Source: Granulicella sp. (lineage in GTDB: Bacteria > Acidobacteriota > Terriglobia > Terriglobales > Acidobacteriaceae). From it: a DNA stretch of 6,118 nt. Of the stretch, positions 1-5,544 are shown one piece after another (position 1 is the stretch's first letter; each line of letters begins with the position of its first letter). The position numbers and the translations under genes were made by a program. The notes beneath the pieces are model-generated. The model saw only the letters and a list, made by a program, of their open reading frames with translations. It was not told the DNA's origin and searched no databases. The DNA is taken from assembly GCA_003133205.1 (NCBI GenBank), contig PKWK01000108.1:3058-9175 (forward strand), read 5' to 3'.

Positions 1-60
1 TGCTGGAGCGTAGCCCGTAGGGAGAAGCGGAAGCAGAACCGAACGGCGACTCCTCCGGGA

Positions 61-177
61 TCACACTTTTCGCTTCTTCCCCAGTGTTCTGCGGAAGCGG
101 TAGGACTCGGCCCCGGTCTCGATGATGTGGGCCTGATCGGTCAGCCGGTCGAGGACGGCCTTGCATAGCCAGGTACC
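61..177 (-). pseudogene. istB: Remnant of IS21-family IstB helper ATPase (C-terminus)
   Basis: Reading the minus strand, about 38 codons end at a TGA at 63-61. The stretch [20 protein letters not shown] followed by RFRRTL is the typical end of IstB proteins, where a DRL...AH.IE..GESYRFR pattern closes the protein. IstB is the ATP-binding partner of the IstA transposase in IS21-type elements. Full IstB proteins are roughly 250 residues, so only the tail remains. An in-frame stop lies just upstream (complement of 178-180), and the Walker motifs and the istA gene are absent. It is therefore a dead fragment. Bases 1-60, downstream of its stop, may be the IS21 end or flank, but I recognise no terminal repeat there. 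Family assignment is by motif memory. Confidence 0.72.
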
Positions 178-197
178 TCATCCAGCATAGAACGGAT

Positions 198-376
198 GTG
201 GTTGTCGGTCGGAATCTTCTCCATCGCGCTGGCCATGCCGCGCAGAACTTTCCATACTCAACCGCATCGCCTTCAACTTGCTCAAACAAGACAAATCCTC
301 CAAACGCGGCATCCACGGAAAATGCCTCAAAACCGGTTGGGATAATGACTAGCTGCTACATCTGCTCAGAAATTAA
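198..376 (+). pseudogene. Remnant of ISAs1-family transposase (C-terminus), frameshifted with internal stop
   Basis: From 263 the plus strand reads RIAFNLLKQDKSSKRGIHGK and then GWDND, the highly characteristic C-terminal block of ISAs1-family DDE transposases (usual form: LNLLKQ..S.KRGI..KR..AGWD.DYLL..L). Two lesions are visible. The upstream part, RAGHAAQN (228-248), sits in a different frame from LSILNRIAF. One missing base in the T run at 249-251 explains this. The codon after GWDND is TAG (350-352) where the family has TAC/TAT for Tyr, and the reading continues LLHLLRN to a TAA at 374-376. A family member is about 370 residues, so roughly the last 55 remain. The catalytic core is gone and the element cannot transpose on its own. 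Confidence 0.8.
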
Positions 377-1246
377 GATGCGTTTGCCCTGCTTTGTTGA
401 TTGGAGCGGTTGCAATAGTTCGGGGAACAAGGTGAAATACTGCTCCAGGTTCATAGGTGCCTTTCCTGTGAAACGGAAAACCGCGTTGCTGGTGTGCTCC
501 AGTTCCCCGGCCGCAATCGCCTCAAACCATCCGACAGATAGATCGACGCGCCAAGCGTCTGGTTCCCGTTTGCTCAACCGGTCTCGTGCGGATTCGCCGG
601 ACTCCGGCTGGTAGCGAAGTTGGCGGCCGGTCATGGCAGAGAAGCGGCGGGCCACGTCGGCAAGGCTCAACACCTCGGGTCCGGTAACATCGTGCGTACC
701 GCCAGGCGGATCCTCCAGCACGGCGGACGCGGTCCGGGCCGCGTCCTCGCGGGAAACGAAGGCGCCTCGCGTCTCACTCGTCGGACCGCGCATCACTCCA
801 TCGGCATCGAATCGTTCCAGAAACATGTCCAAATAAAACGCGTTTCGAAGCACGGTATACGGCACACCAGTCGCCGCAAGGTACTGCTCGCTCAGAGCGT
901 GATCGCAAGAAAAGGGGTACTTCGAAGCCGGGGAGGATCCCTGAAGCGACAAATAGACGACGTGCCGGACGCGCGCCCGCGCGGCGGCTTCGAATACATT
1001 CCGGTGCAATTGAGCACGCTCCCCTGGCCTGCCAGACCCCGAAACCACCAACGCGGCGGATACGCCAGCAAAGGCGGCGTCTAGGGTTGCCGGCTCTGCG
1101 AAATCGCCGCGAACGACCTCCGCTCCCTCCAGTTCCGGCGCTCGTTGTGGAGTGCGGGTCATCAGGCGCAATGCATATCCTCTGTGCGCCAGCAATGCGG
1201 CTGCACGTCGTGCGACACGTCCAGAAGCACCTGTGATCAAGAGCAT
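356..1246 (-). CDS. NmrA-like atypical short-chain dehydrogenase, NAD(P)-binding
   Basis: A 296-residue protein of the NmrA/atypical SDR type, in the size range of NAD(P)H:quinone oxidoreductase-2-like proteins. The N-terminus MLLITGASGRVARRAA is a first Rossmann strand and dinucleotide-binding loop. The usual GxxGxxG is GxxGxxA here (G6, G9, A12), which atypical SDRs tolerate. GDF (residues 47-49) follows the third strand, HVVYLSLQG (95-103) is the central strand, and GVPYTVLRNAFYLDMF (127-142) is the conserved NmrA segment before the substrate region. There is no YxxxK catalytic pair, as expected for this group. Likely a soluble redox enzyme or redox-sensing protein; the substrate is unknown. 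The start is chosen at this ATG because homology begins there and a weak GGTGA sits 5 bases upstream. An ATG two codons earlier (1252) is equally close, and the longer 335-codon reading adds sequence unlike the family. The last 11 residues (QGKRILISEQM) are encoded by the ISAs1 terminus, so the native stop was lost. Confidence 0.88.
   Translation of the reverse strand: MLLITGASGRVARRAAALLAHRGYALRLMTRTPQRAPELEGAEVVRGDFAEPATLDAAFAGVSAALVVSGSGRPGERAQLHRNVFEAAARARVRHVVYLSLQGSSPASKYPFSCDHALSEQYLAATGVPYTVLRNAFYLDMFLERFDADGVMRGPTSETRGAFVSREDAARTASAVLEDPPGGTHDVTGPEVLSLADVARRFSAMTGRQLRYQPESGESARDRLSKREPDAWRVDLSVGWFEAIAAGELEHTSNAVFRFTGKAPMNLEQYFTLFPELLQPLQSTKQGKRILISEQM
377..391. mobile_element. Right terminal inverted repeat of the ISAs1-family element
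   Basis: The bases GATGCGTTTGCCCTG, reading inward as CAGGGCAAACGCATC, match the form of ISAs1-family ends, which begin CAGGG. They lie directly after the final stop of the transposase remnant, where the right end of such an element belongs. The left end is not in the window, so the target duplication cannot be tested. The element boundary with host DNA is placed after base 391. Confidence 0.65.
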
Positions 1247-1394
1247 GCTCATCACCCAATCATAAGAACCATTACGACCATACTGCATTCGAGGGAATCT
1301 CGCGCATGTTGAATCGTTCCTGGCGGCAGTAGACTCATATTCAGAGGAAGCACACATCTCCACGGGTCACTATGACCTGGACCATCCACATTCC

Positions 1395-1718
1395 CTAGCG
1401 CGCCCCTGGCAGAGTGAAAGCACCAAACGCTACGAGACCGACCAGTTCGGGAAGAAGATGTACTCGCAAAGCGAAGAAGCTTACCGTAAAGTTGTGGACC
1501 GGCTGGGTCAGGTCGCGGGAGAGCGTGGCGTTCCACACGCGCAGGTTGCGCTCGCCTGGCTGCTCAGCAAGCCGGCCATCGCCTCGCCCATTGTTGGCGC
1601 AACCAAGCCGCATCATCTCCAGGACGCTGTGGCGGCGCTCTCATTGGCTTTGACGTATGAGGAAATTGCTTCTCTTGAGGAGCCGTACACGCCCCATCCG
1701 GCCCTCGGCTTCAGTTGA
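1395..1718 (+). pseudogene. 3' fragment of a YajO-like aldo/keto reductase
   Basis: About 107 residues ending at a TGA at 1716-1718 match the C-terminal third of aldo/keto reductases like E. coli YajO. They begin at LARPW (family: LTRPW) and include GKKMYSQSEEAY, AQVALAWLLSKPAIASPIVG (the NADP-phosphate-binding strand and helix) and the ending PYTPHPALGF. Such enzymes are about 325 residues, so the TIM-barrel N-terminal two thirds with the catalytic Asp-Tyr-Lys-His is missing. The same frame stays open back to 1332, but residues before LARPW do not resemble the family, so a deletion or rearrangement junction lies near 1395. An internal ATG at 1458 could start an 86-residue product but has no good ribosome binding site. 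The fragment lies between, and opposite to, two dehydrogenase genes. I read it as a relic of a former oxidoreductase cluster. Confidence 0.82.
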
Positions 1719-1833
1719 GCTCGAAACCATAGACGACGCCCCGATTCATGCTGACCCATACCAGTTATGCTGCCCTTCAGCAGCAGTGATCGAGTCAACA
1801 TGGGGAAGCAACATTACGGCTTTGGCACGGAAT

Positions 1834-1867
1834 GTGTGGGGCCGTCGGTCTTGGCGACCCACCACAC
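1834..1867 (-). terminator. Bulged hairpin just past the end of the SDR gene, possible terminator
   Basis: On the minus strand the RNA would fold as GTGTGG, bulged T, GG, GTCG, a 7-base loop, CGAC, bulged GG, CC, CCACAC. This gives 12 base pairs with two bulges in 34 bases. It begins 10 bases after the stop codon of the short-chain dehydrogenase and lies between two converging reading frames, which suits a transcript end. There is no T tract on either side, so it would be at best a weak intrinsic terminator or an RNA-end stabiliser. Energy was not computed. Confidence 0.38.
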
Positions 1868-1877
1868 TCCGCCCGCC

Positions 1878-2738
1878 TCATTTGACATCCTGAAACTCCG
1901 GATAATCCGCGCCGAGCGTCGTCTGCCGCCAAGAATCGAAGTCCCCTTTCAGGGCTTCGAGCTTCCGATACCCCATCTCCAGAGCCGGCTTGCCGAGTAA
2001 CAGGTGAAGTGGCGGATTTTCTGAGCCTACGGCTTCGATGATTGCTTCCCCGGCACGTACCGGATCGCCCTGCTGCCTGCCGCTCCGCTCGTGGGTCTGC
2101 CGGCGGCGCTCGCCCGCGGTCGAGTCGTAATCGTCGATGACGGTTCTGGACTCCAGCAGCGAGCGTCCCGCCCAGTCTGTGCGGAACGGGCCCGGTTCCA
2201 GGATGAGCACCTTGATGCCCAGCGGGGCGAGCTCGATCGAGAGCGACTCTGACAATCCTTCCACCGCGTACTTGGTAGCGTGGTAGTAGCCGGTTGCGGC
2301 AAAGCTCACCAGCCCGCCAATGGATGAAAAATTTACAATGTGGCCGCTGCGCCGCTTTCGCATTCCCGGCAACACGGCATTGGTCAGTGCGACCAGGCCA
2401 AAGAAGTTAGTCTCGAACATAGCGCGAATCTGGTCGTCTTCGCCTTCTTCCACGGCCGCAAGATAGCCATAGCCCGCGTTGTTCACCAATACGTCGATGC
2501 GCCCGAATCTCTCCTCGGCCTGCCGCACGGCCTGAGCGATCTGCGCCCGGTCCGTCACATTCAGTTGCAGAGCGAGCGTATTTTCTTTATGCCCGGAAAC
2601 GAGTCCTGTCAGCCGATCGGGATTGCGCGCAGTCACTACCGCACGCCAGCCCCGGGCCAACACGAGCTTTGCAAGTTCCTTACCGAAGCCGGTCGAACAA
2701 CCGGTGATAAACCATACCGGCGATTGTTGCTGTGTCAT
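1878..2738 (-). CDS. Classical short-chain dehydrogenase/reductase (SDR)
   Basis: A 286-residue soluble NAD(P)(H)-dependent oxidoreductase with all classical SDR marks. These are TGCSTGFG (12-19, the TGxxxGxG cofactor loop), NVTD (60-63), NNAGYG (86-91), N111 in the helix-4 position, S139 in the NFSS segment, and Y152-H-A-T-K156 (the catalytic YxxxK, 13 residues after the Ser). EPGPFRTDW (in the region after residue 175) is the usual PG segment. Arg38 after the second strand (TARNP) points to NADP(H) rather than NAD(H). Length and layout match the 17beta-hydroxysteroid-dehydrogenase-like group, in which most bacterial members have no known substrate. The start is set by GGAG six bases upstream; an 18-residue longer reading begins in poorly conserved sequence. 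It lies in the same direction as the NmrA-like gene, with the reductase relic between them. Confidence 0.93.
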   Translation of the reverse strand: MTQQQSPVWFITGCSTGFGKELAKLVLARGWRAVVTARNPDRLTGLVSGHKENTLALQLNVTDRAQIAQAVRQAEERFGRIDVLVNNAGYGYLAAVEEGEDDQIRAMFETNFFGLVALTNAVLPGMRKRRSGHIVNFSSIGGLVSFAATGYYHATKYAVEGLSESLSIELAPLGIKVLILEPGPFRTDWAGRSLLESRTVIDDYDSTAGERRRQTHERSGRQQGDPVRAGEAIIEAVGSENPPLHLLLGKPALEMGYRKLEALKGDFDSWRQTTLGADYPEFQDVK

Positions 2739-2744
2739 TCCGTT

Positions 2745-2748
2745 CTCC
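2745..2748 (-). promoter_or_regulatory. Shine-Dalgarno of the SDR gene
   Basis: GGAG on the minus strand, six bases before the ATG at 2738-2736. This supports that start over the upstream alternative at 2792. Confidence 0.6.
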
Positions 2749-2775
2749 ATTCTTTGCATTCGATGGTCATTGTAT

Positions 2776-2805
2776 CTCCTGACCGCGAGCAATTCCGTTC
2801 AGGAG
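2776..2805. promoter_or_regulatory. Inverted repeat upstream of the SDR gene, possible operator
   Basis: CTCCTGA at 2776-2782 and TCAGGAG at 2799-2805 are perfect 7-base inverted arms separated by 16 bases. They lie 38-67 bases before the SDR start, where a repressor site would act. A TACAAT on the minus strand (about 2774-2769) could be a -10 box next to it, but I find no matching -35. Seven-base arms at this spacing are expected several times by chance in a window this size, so only the position argues for function. Confidence 0.22.
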
Positions 2806-2880
2806 GTTGGACTTTCAGCGGTCGGTAAACCACGATGAATTAGACATCTGCTTTTGTTGTCTCGGATTAAAGGGACTATA

Positions 2881-2957
2881 CTGACCCCAGTCAGCGCTGC
2901 ACGATGCGCATCTGCTATGGCCAACCGAGCCGATTTCCCGATTGGCCGGCCATAGCA
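2881..2957. promoter_or_regulatory. Cluster of palindromes between the SDR gene and the phosphatase locus
   Basis: Five dyads crowd 77 bases: CTGAC/GTCAG with a 4-base centre (2881-2894), CAGCGCTG (2892-2899), GATGCGCATC (2903-2912), a 10-base perfect inverted repeat TGCTATGGCC/GGCCATAGCA (2913-2922 and 2948-2957, 25-base spacer), and GGCCGGCC (2944-2951). The spacer of the large repeat contains CCGATT twice. No reading frame across it resembles a protein. The rest of the 333-base gap (2739-3071) holds no gene I can support. The cluster could be a binding region for a regulator of the flanking genes or the scar of a mobile element. No clear sigma-70 promoter is visible, although a TATAGT on the minus strand (about 2880-2875) abuts the first dyad. 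Confidence 0.35.
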
Positions 2958-3062
2958 CTACCGGGCGCGAGACGCCGCAGCATAACGACGCCCGCAGTGC
3001 CAGTTCCACAATCGACAAGCGCCTCCGCAGCGACCCGCTGGCTTTGGGATTCAATCCCATAT

Positions 3063-3067
3063 GGAGG
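3063..3067 (+). promoter_or_regulatory. Strong Shine-Dalgarno before the 48-residue ORF
   Basis: GGAGG four bases before the ATG at 3072. This is the best ribosome binding site in this part of the window and the main reason to believe the small ORF is translated. Confidence 0.5.
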
Positions 3068-3071
3068 ATCT

Positions 3072-3218
3072 ATGGCAGCTCCTGCAACAACAACTACTAC
3101 TTTCACTAGCGATGTCCTGCATTTCGAAAATCACAGCCACTTCACAAGCGTTGACCGAGGTACGTCCCCCACGCGAGTAATTGATGGACGGCGTGATACT
3201 AAGATCGCGATTCGTTGA
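3072..3218 (+). CDS. Small ORF of unknown function, leader of the SpoIIE-type phosphatase
   Basis: A 48-residue product beginning MAAPATTTTTFTSDVLHF and ending in a basic stretch (GRRDTKIAIR). I do not recognise it. It has no membrane segment and no cysteines; the five threonines near the start suggest a flexible N-terminus. Support comes from GGAGG four bases before the ATG and from its position. Its TGA (3216-3218) overlaps a TTG that opens the phosphatase frame (TTGA at 3215-3218), and it ends only 32 bases before the phosphatase ATG. Both arrangements are typical of translational coupling. It could be a real partner or regulator of the phosphatase, a leader peptide, or a chance frame. The frame is open further upstream to 2904, but that extension has no ribosome binding site. 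Confidence 0.4.
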   Translation: MAAPATTTTTFTSDVLHFENHSHFTSVDRGTSPTRVIDGRRDTKIAIR

Positions 3219-3250
3219 CAGCGCCAGTTCGCACTGGGCAAGTGAACACC

Positions 3251-4345
3251 ATGCCATCAGCCGAGATCGTTCATCCCAACGTGCTTACCATCGAAGAGTA
3301 TCTCCGCAGGAGACTGAAATCCGTCGAGGGTGTAATTCCGCAACTGGCGGGCATCGATATGCACGGCAATTCCATTCCCACTGATATCGTCGGGGGCGAT
3401 GTCTTCGAATATATCAATTTTCAACAGAGGTACAACATCGAGGCGCGCATTGACCGTGCTCAGTTGCTGTCGAAGGAGTATCTGGAGCCACTCCCAAAAG
3501 GGGCAGAGCCACGTAATGAAGTCGATGTAAACGTTCAGTGGTTGTCGTCGAGACCCGGTTGCACAGATATGGATGGTCCTCAATATAGGAAGGCGAAGAG
3601 TTCGGACCAACTGAGGATCGCGGAAAACCTGCAAGGGTTATACTCCACCGCCGGAGTGCTTCTTGTTGACGCGCAGGGCCACGGCACCATCGCGGCGAAG
3701 ATAGCGTCAACCGTGCACGATACGTTTCACGCGTTCATGCTCTCCGAACTCGACCGGAGCGGAACAGTTACGCCGGCGCTTTTTGACGAACTCAACCTGA
3801 GACTTGCCCAGTCGGCCACAGCGGGGAATGCCCTTGGCCGAAGCATGGATGCAAGCTCGCGCGAGATTGCCACAATTCTCTACGGTGAAATCCACCCCAG
3901 CGGCCAATTTCGCTTCGTAAACTTCGGCCACCCTCCTCCGCTTGTGTTCTCGGCAAAATACCGGCGGTTCATGGAGATTGGAAGGGAACGTATGGTGCAG
4001 TTCCTCGCGCTCGGGCTTGAAATTCCCCAGGACCATCCCGATAGAAACAAATACATTTCAGTCAAACTCAGGAAAAGGCACATAAACTCTTCCGATATGG
4101 CAGAGATTACTCTCATGGGTAGAGGAGACATCCTTCTCCTTTACACAGACGGTGTCTACGATGGCAGTGACGAACTGGAAAGACGTCAGATTGAAGCAAT
4201 CATAGGTGAGTACGAACAACAGCCTGCCAAGAACATTTGCAACGCGGTTCTGGACTACGCAGTTAAGAGAGACGACCGGCTGCGACAGGCGGGTCACAGT
4301 GACGAGATCGACGACAAGACCGTATTTATCATCAAGCAAACGTAA
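3251..4345 (+). CDS. PP2C/SpoIIE-type serine phosphatase
   Basis: A 364-residue cytoplasmic Mn/Mg-dependent Ser/Thr phosphatase of the SpoIIE/RsbU type. Such enzymes usually dephosphorylate an anti-sigma-factor antagonist in a partner-switching circuit. Motifs in order: GIDMHG (34-39); GGD (48-50, metal ligand D50), where the usual following Asp is Glu (E53); LLVDAQGHG (137-145, D140); an inter-motif helix around VHDTF; ILYGEIHPSGQFRFVNFGHP (209-228), the paired strands ending in GHPPP; GDILLLYTDGVYDG (292-305, D300); and DDKT (354-357, D355). All core metal Asp positions are kept. The stretch between GGD and DAQGHG is about 90 residues, longer than I recall for relatives. No sensor domain or transmembrane segment is present, so input must come from a partner. 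The ATG at 3251 has no clear ribosome binding site. A TTG at 3215 would add 12 residues and overlap the stop of the small ORF upstream. No STAS or anti-sigma kinase gene lies nearby. Confidence 0.9.
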   Translation: MPSAEIVHPNVLTIEEYLRRRLKSVEGVIPQLAGIDMHGNSIPTDIVGGDVFEYINFQQRYNIEARIDRAQLLSKEYLEPLPKGAEPRNEVDVNVQWLSSRPGCTDMDGPQYRKAKSSDQLRIAENLQGLYSTAGVLLVDAQGHGTIAAKIASTVHDTFHAFMLSELDRSGTVTPALFDELNLRLAQSATAGNALGRSMDASSREIATILYGEIHPSGQFRFVNFGHPPPLVFSAKYRRFMEIGRERMVQFLALGLEIPQDHPDRNKYISVKLRKRHINSSDMAEITLMGRGDILLLYTDGVYDGSDELERRQIEAIIGEYEQQPAKNICNAVLDYAVKRDDRLRQAGHSDEIDDKTVFIIKQT

Positions 4346-5021
4346 GGAAACTTCCAGTCTCACTTTTGTTCTGAGGCGCGTATTTGCCGTGTCCCCTCTA
4401 GCCTGCCCGACCTTTTGCACCAGTCTCTGTAATCCAAACTGCTGAACAGCGGCAAGCTGGAGCTACACGAGTACAACCGGCAATACTACTGAGGGGCCCT
4501 CAAAGGCGCTAGTCCAAAAAGGTCTTTAAATTCAGTGTCCGCAAACGCTTCATTTTCAGTAGACGCGATCCCAAATCCTGAGGAGTCAGGAACCTACAGT
4601 GTGTGGACCACATGGCTCGACAGAACTGCAATCGTGCCGGGAAGGACCCCGCCGATCCGCGCTTTACGTAAATCGCCCTATGGGTACGGATCAAAATGCT
4701 GACAGTGCAGCATCATCAAGCCTGCTTCTTCCATACGCCACCGGGCAGGAGTGGCTGCCTGGCATTGACCATCATCTTGCCGTCCTTGAGTTCCTTGACT
4801 ACATCCAGATGCAGGCCTCGGTCGATCATGGCAGGGGCTCCGGCAGACGCCTACATCGCGACCGGCGCGGTGATCGTAGTTTATGATTGCAACCCTCAGG
4901 GTTCTATGGATTTGGGCGGTCGTATCATGGAGATAGTTCGCCAATGACTCTTACATTTAGCCGCCCGTTGTGTCTATCGGATGTGTCAACCGAGGCAAGT
5001 CTTCGATGAAAGGATGCTGAG
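4346..5021. other. Gene-poor, probably decayed region
   Basis: About 675 bases with no gene I can name. Three weak coding hints exist. (1) Plus strand 4493-4702, open after a TGA, with a possible GTG start at 4535; it contains IPNPEESGTYSVWTTWLDR and ends at 4702. (2) Minus strand 4829-4716, 37 residues from an ATG, LDVVKELKDGKMMVNARQPL and a basic end, protein-like but interrupted by stops upstream. (3) Plus strand 4828-4947, 39 residues, overlapping the second. None has a good ribosome binding site or a family I recognise. Two short dyads are present: TGAGGG/CCCTCA around one base (4490-4502) and TCCTGA/TCAGGA around four bases (4576-4591). No T tract follows either, and no intrinsic terminator is visible after the phosphatase. 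The mixture of short protein-like pieces in different frames suggests eroded genes. Confidence 0.45.
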
Positions 5022-5057
5022 TTGTCCTTGCCTCATGCCAGATTCGGCGCTGAAGCC

Positions 5058-5512
5058 ATGAATTCTTCAGATCCGAAAACCAGGCGATTCGTCGATAGGC
5101 TGAAGCTTTTTCGGTCCAAAGGATGGCGTTTCAGCATCCTCCTCTGCATCGTGATCGCGGCCTGCTCGGTCTTTCTACTCTGGAGCAGGAACCGCGTACC
5201 TGTACGAAGCGGTCTCCTGCCTTCAACTGCTTCGAGTGACAGCATCAGTCGCTGCGTCTGAAGGGGACGACAGAAGCCGTAGATAAACGCGCCATTCAAA
5301 CCCCTCTTCTTGCAGGGGAAAAATCGGGAATGCTAACGATTGTGAAGTTGACTCCAGCTGGAACCCTGGTAAAATGCGGAGATATTCTGGTCGAATTCGA
5401 CCGTCAGGATCAGTTACGCGACTTCATTAATGGCGATGCCGGGCGTCATCACTTCCATTTTGGCTATGCTGCTTACCTGGTACCTGCACTAGCGGCCAGA
5501 GCAACTGTGTGA
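5058..5512 (+). pseudogene. Truncated, frameshifted HlyD-type membrane-fusion protein (N-terminal part)
   Basis: The first frame encodes a short cytoplasmic basic head (DPKTRRFVDRLKLFRSKGWR), one transmembrane segment (FSILLCIVIAACSVFLLWS) and a periplasmic linker, then stops at 5261. A second frame, one base back, opens after a TGA near 5240 and reads SLRLKGTTEAVDKRAIQTPL, GMLTIVKLTPAGTLVKCGDI and LVEFDRQDQLRDF. That is the start of the biotinyl-lipoyl-like hairpin domain of HlyD/EmrA-type adaptors, which link an inner-membrane exporter to an outer-membrane channel. Together they give the correct domain order, so a one-base shift between about 5240 and 5258 broke the gene. Similarity fades after DF near 5430, and the frame ends at 5512. 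The coiled-coil, second lipoyl half and beta-barrel domains are missing (relatives are about 400 residues). A TTG at 5022 with AAAGGA upstream is an alternative start. No transporter gene is present. Confidence 0.75.
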
Positions 5513-5544
5513 GCGTCAACAAACAGGCTGACGATTGCCGACTT

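Noticed and set aside
620..1084. 154-codon plus-strand open frame opposite the NmrA-like gene
   Set aside because: It lies entirely antisense to a gene with clear family motifs, and its translation is low-complexity and Arg/Gly-rich, as expected of a shadow frame.
1247..1363. N-terminal extension of the NmrA-like protein by 39 residues
   Set aside because: The added residues do not resemble the family, which starts right at the first Rossmann strand, and there is no ribosome binding site at the upstream start.
1768..1782. TGCTG/CAGCA hairpin with a 5-base loop after the reductase fragment
   Set aside because: A five-base stem without a T run is common by chance and does not form a convincing terminator.
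3151..3181. TTGACC with AGTAAT as a promoter for the phosphatase
   Set aside because: The spacer is 19 bases and the -10 matches only four of six positions; too weak to list.
3215..3243. Perfect TTGACA at 3215-3220 as a -35 box for the phosphatase
   Set aside because: The expected -10 position 17 bases on reads GCAAGT, and any transcript would start at or after the ATG. The six bases are also explained by the TTG start/stop overlap.
4576..4591. TCCTGA/TCAGGA dyad sharing half-sites with the repeat at 2776-2805, suggesting one regulator
   Set aside because: The spacers differ (4 and 16 bases) and six-base arms recur by chance; there is no gene start close to the second copy.
5512..5544. CGTCA/TGACG inverted repeat between the HlyD remnant and the kinase as a bidirectional terminator
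   Set aside because: Only five base pairs with a 10-base loop and no T tract.
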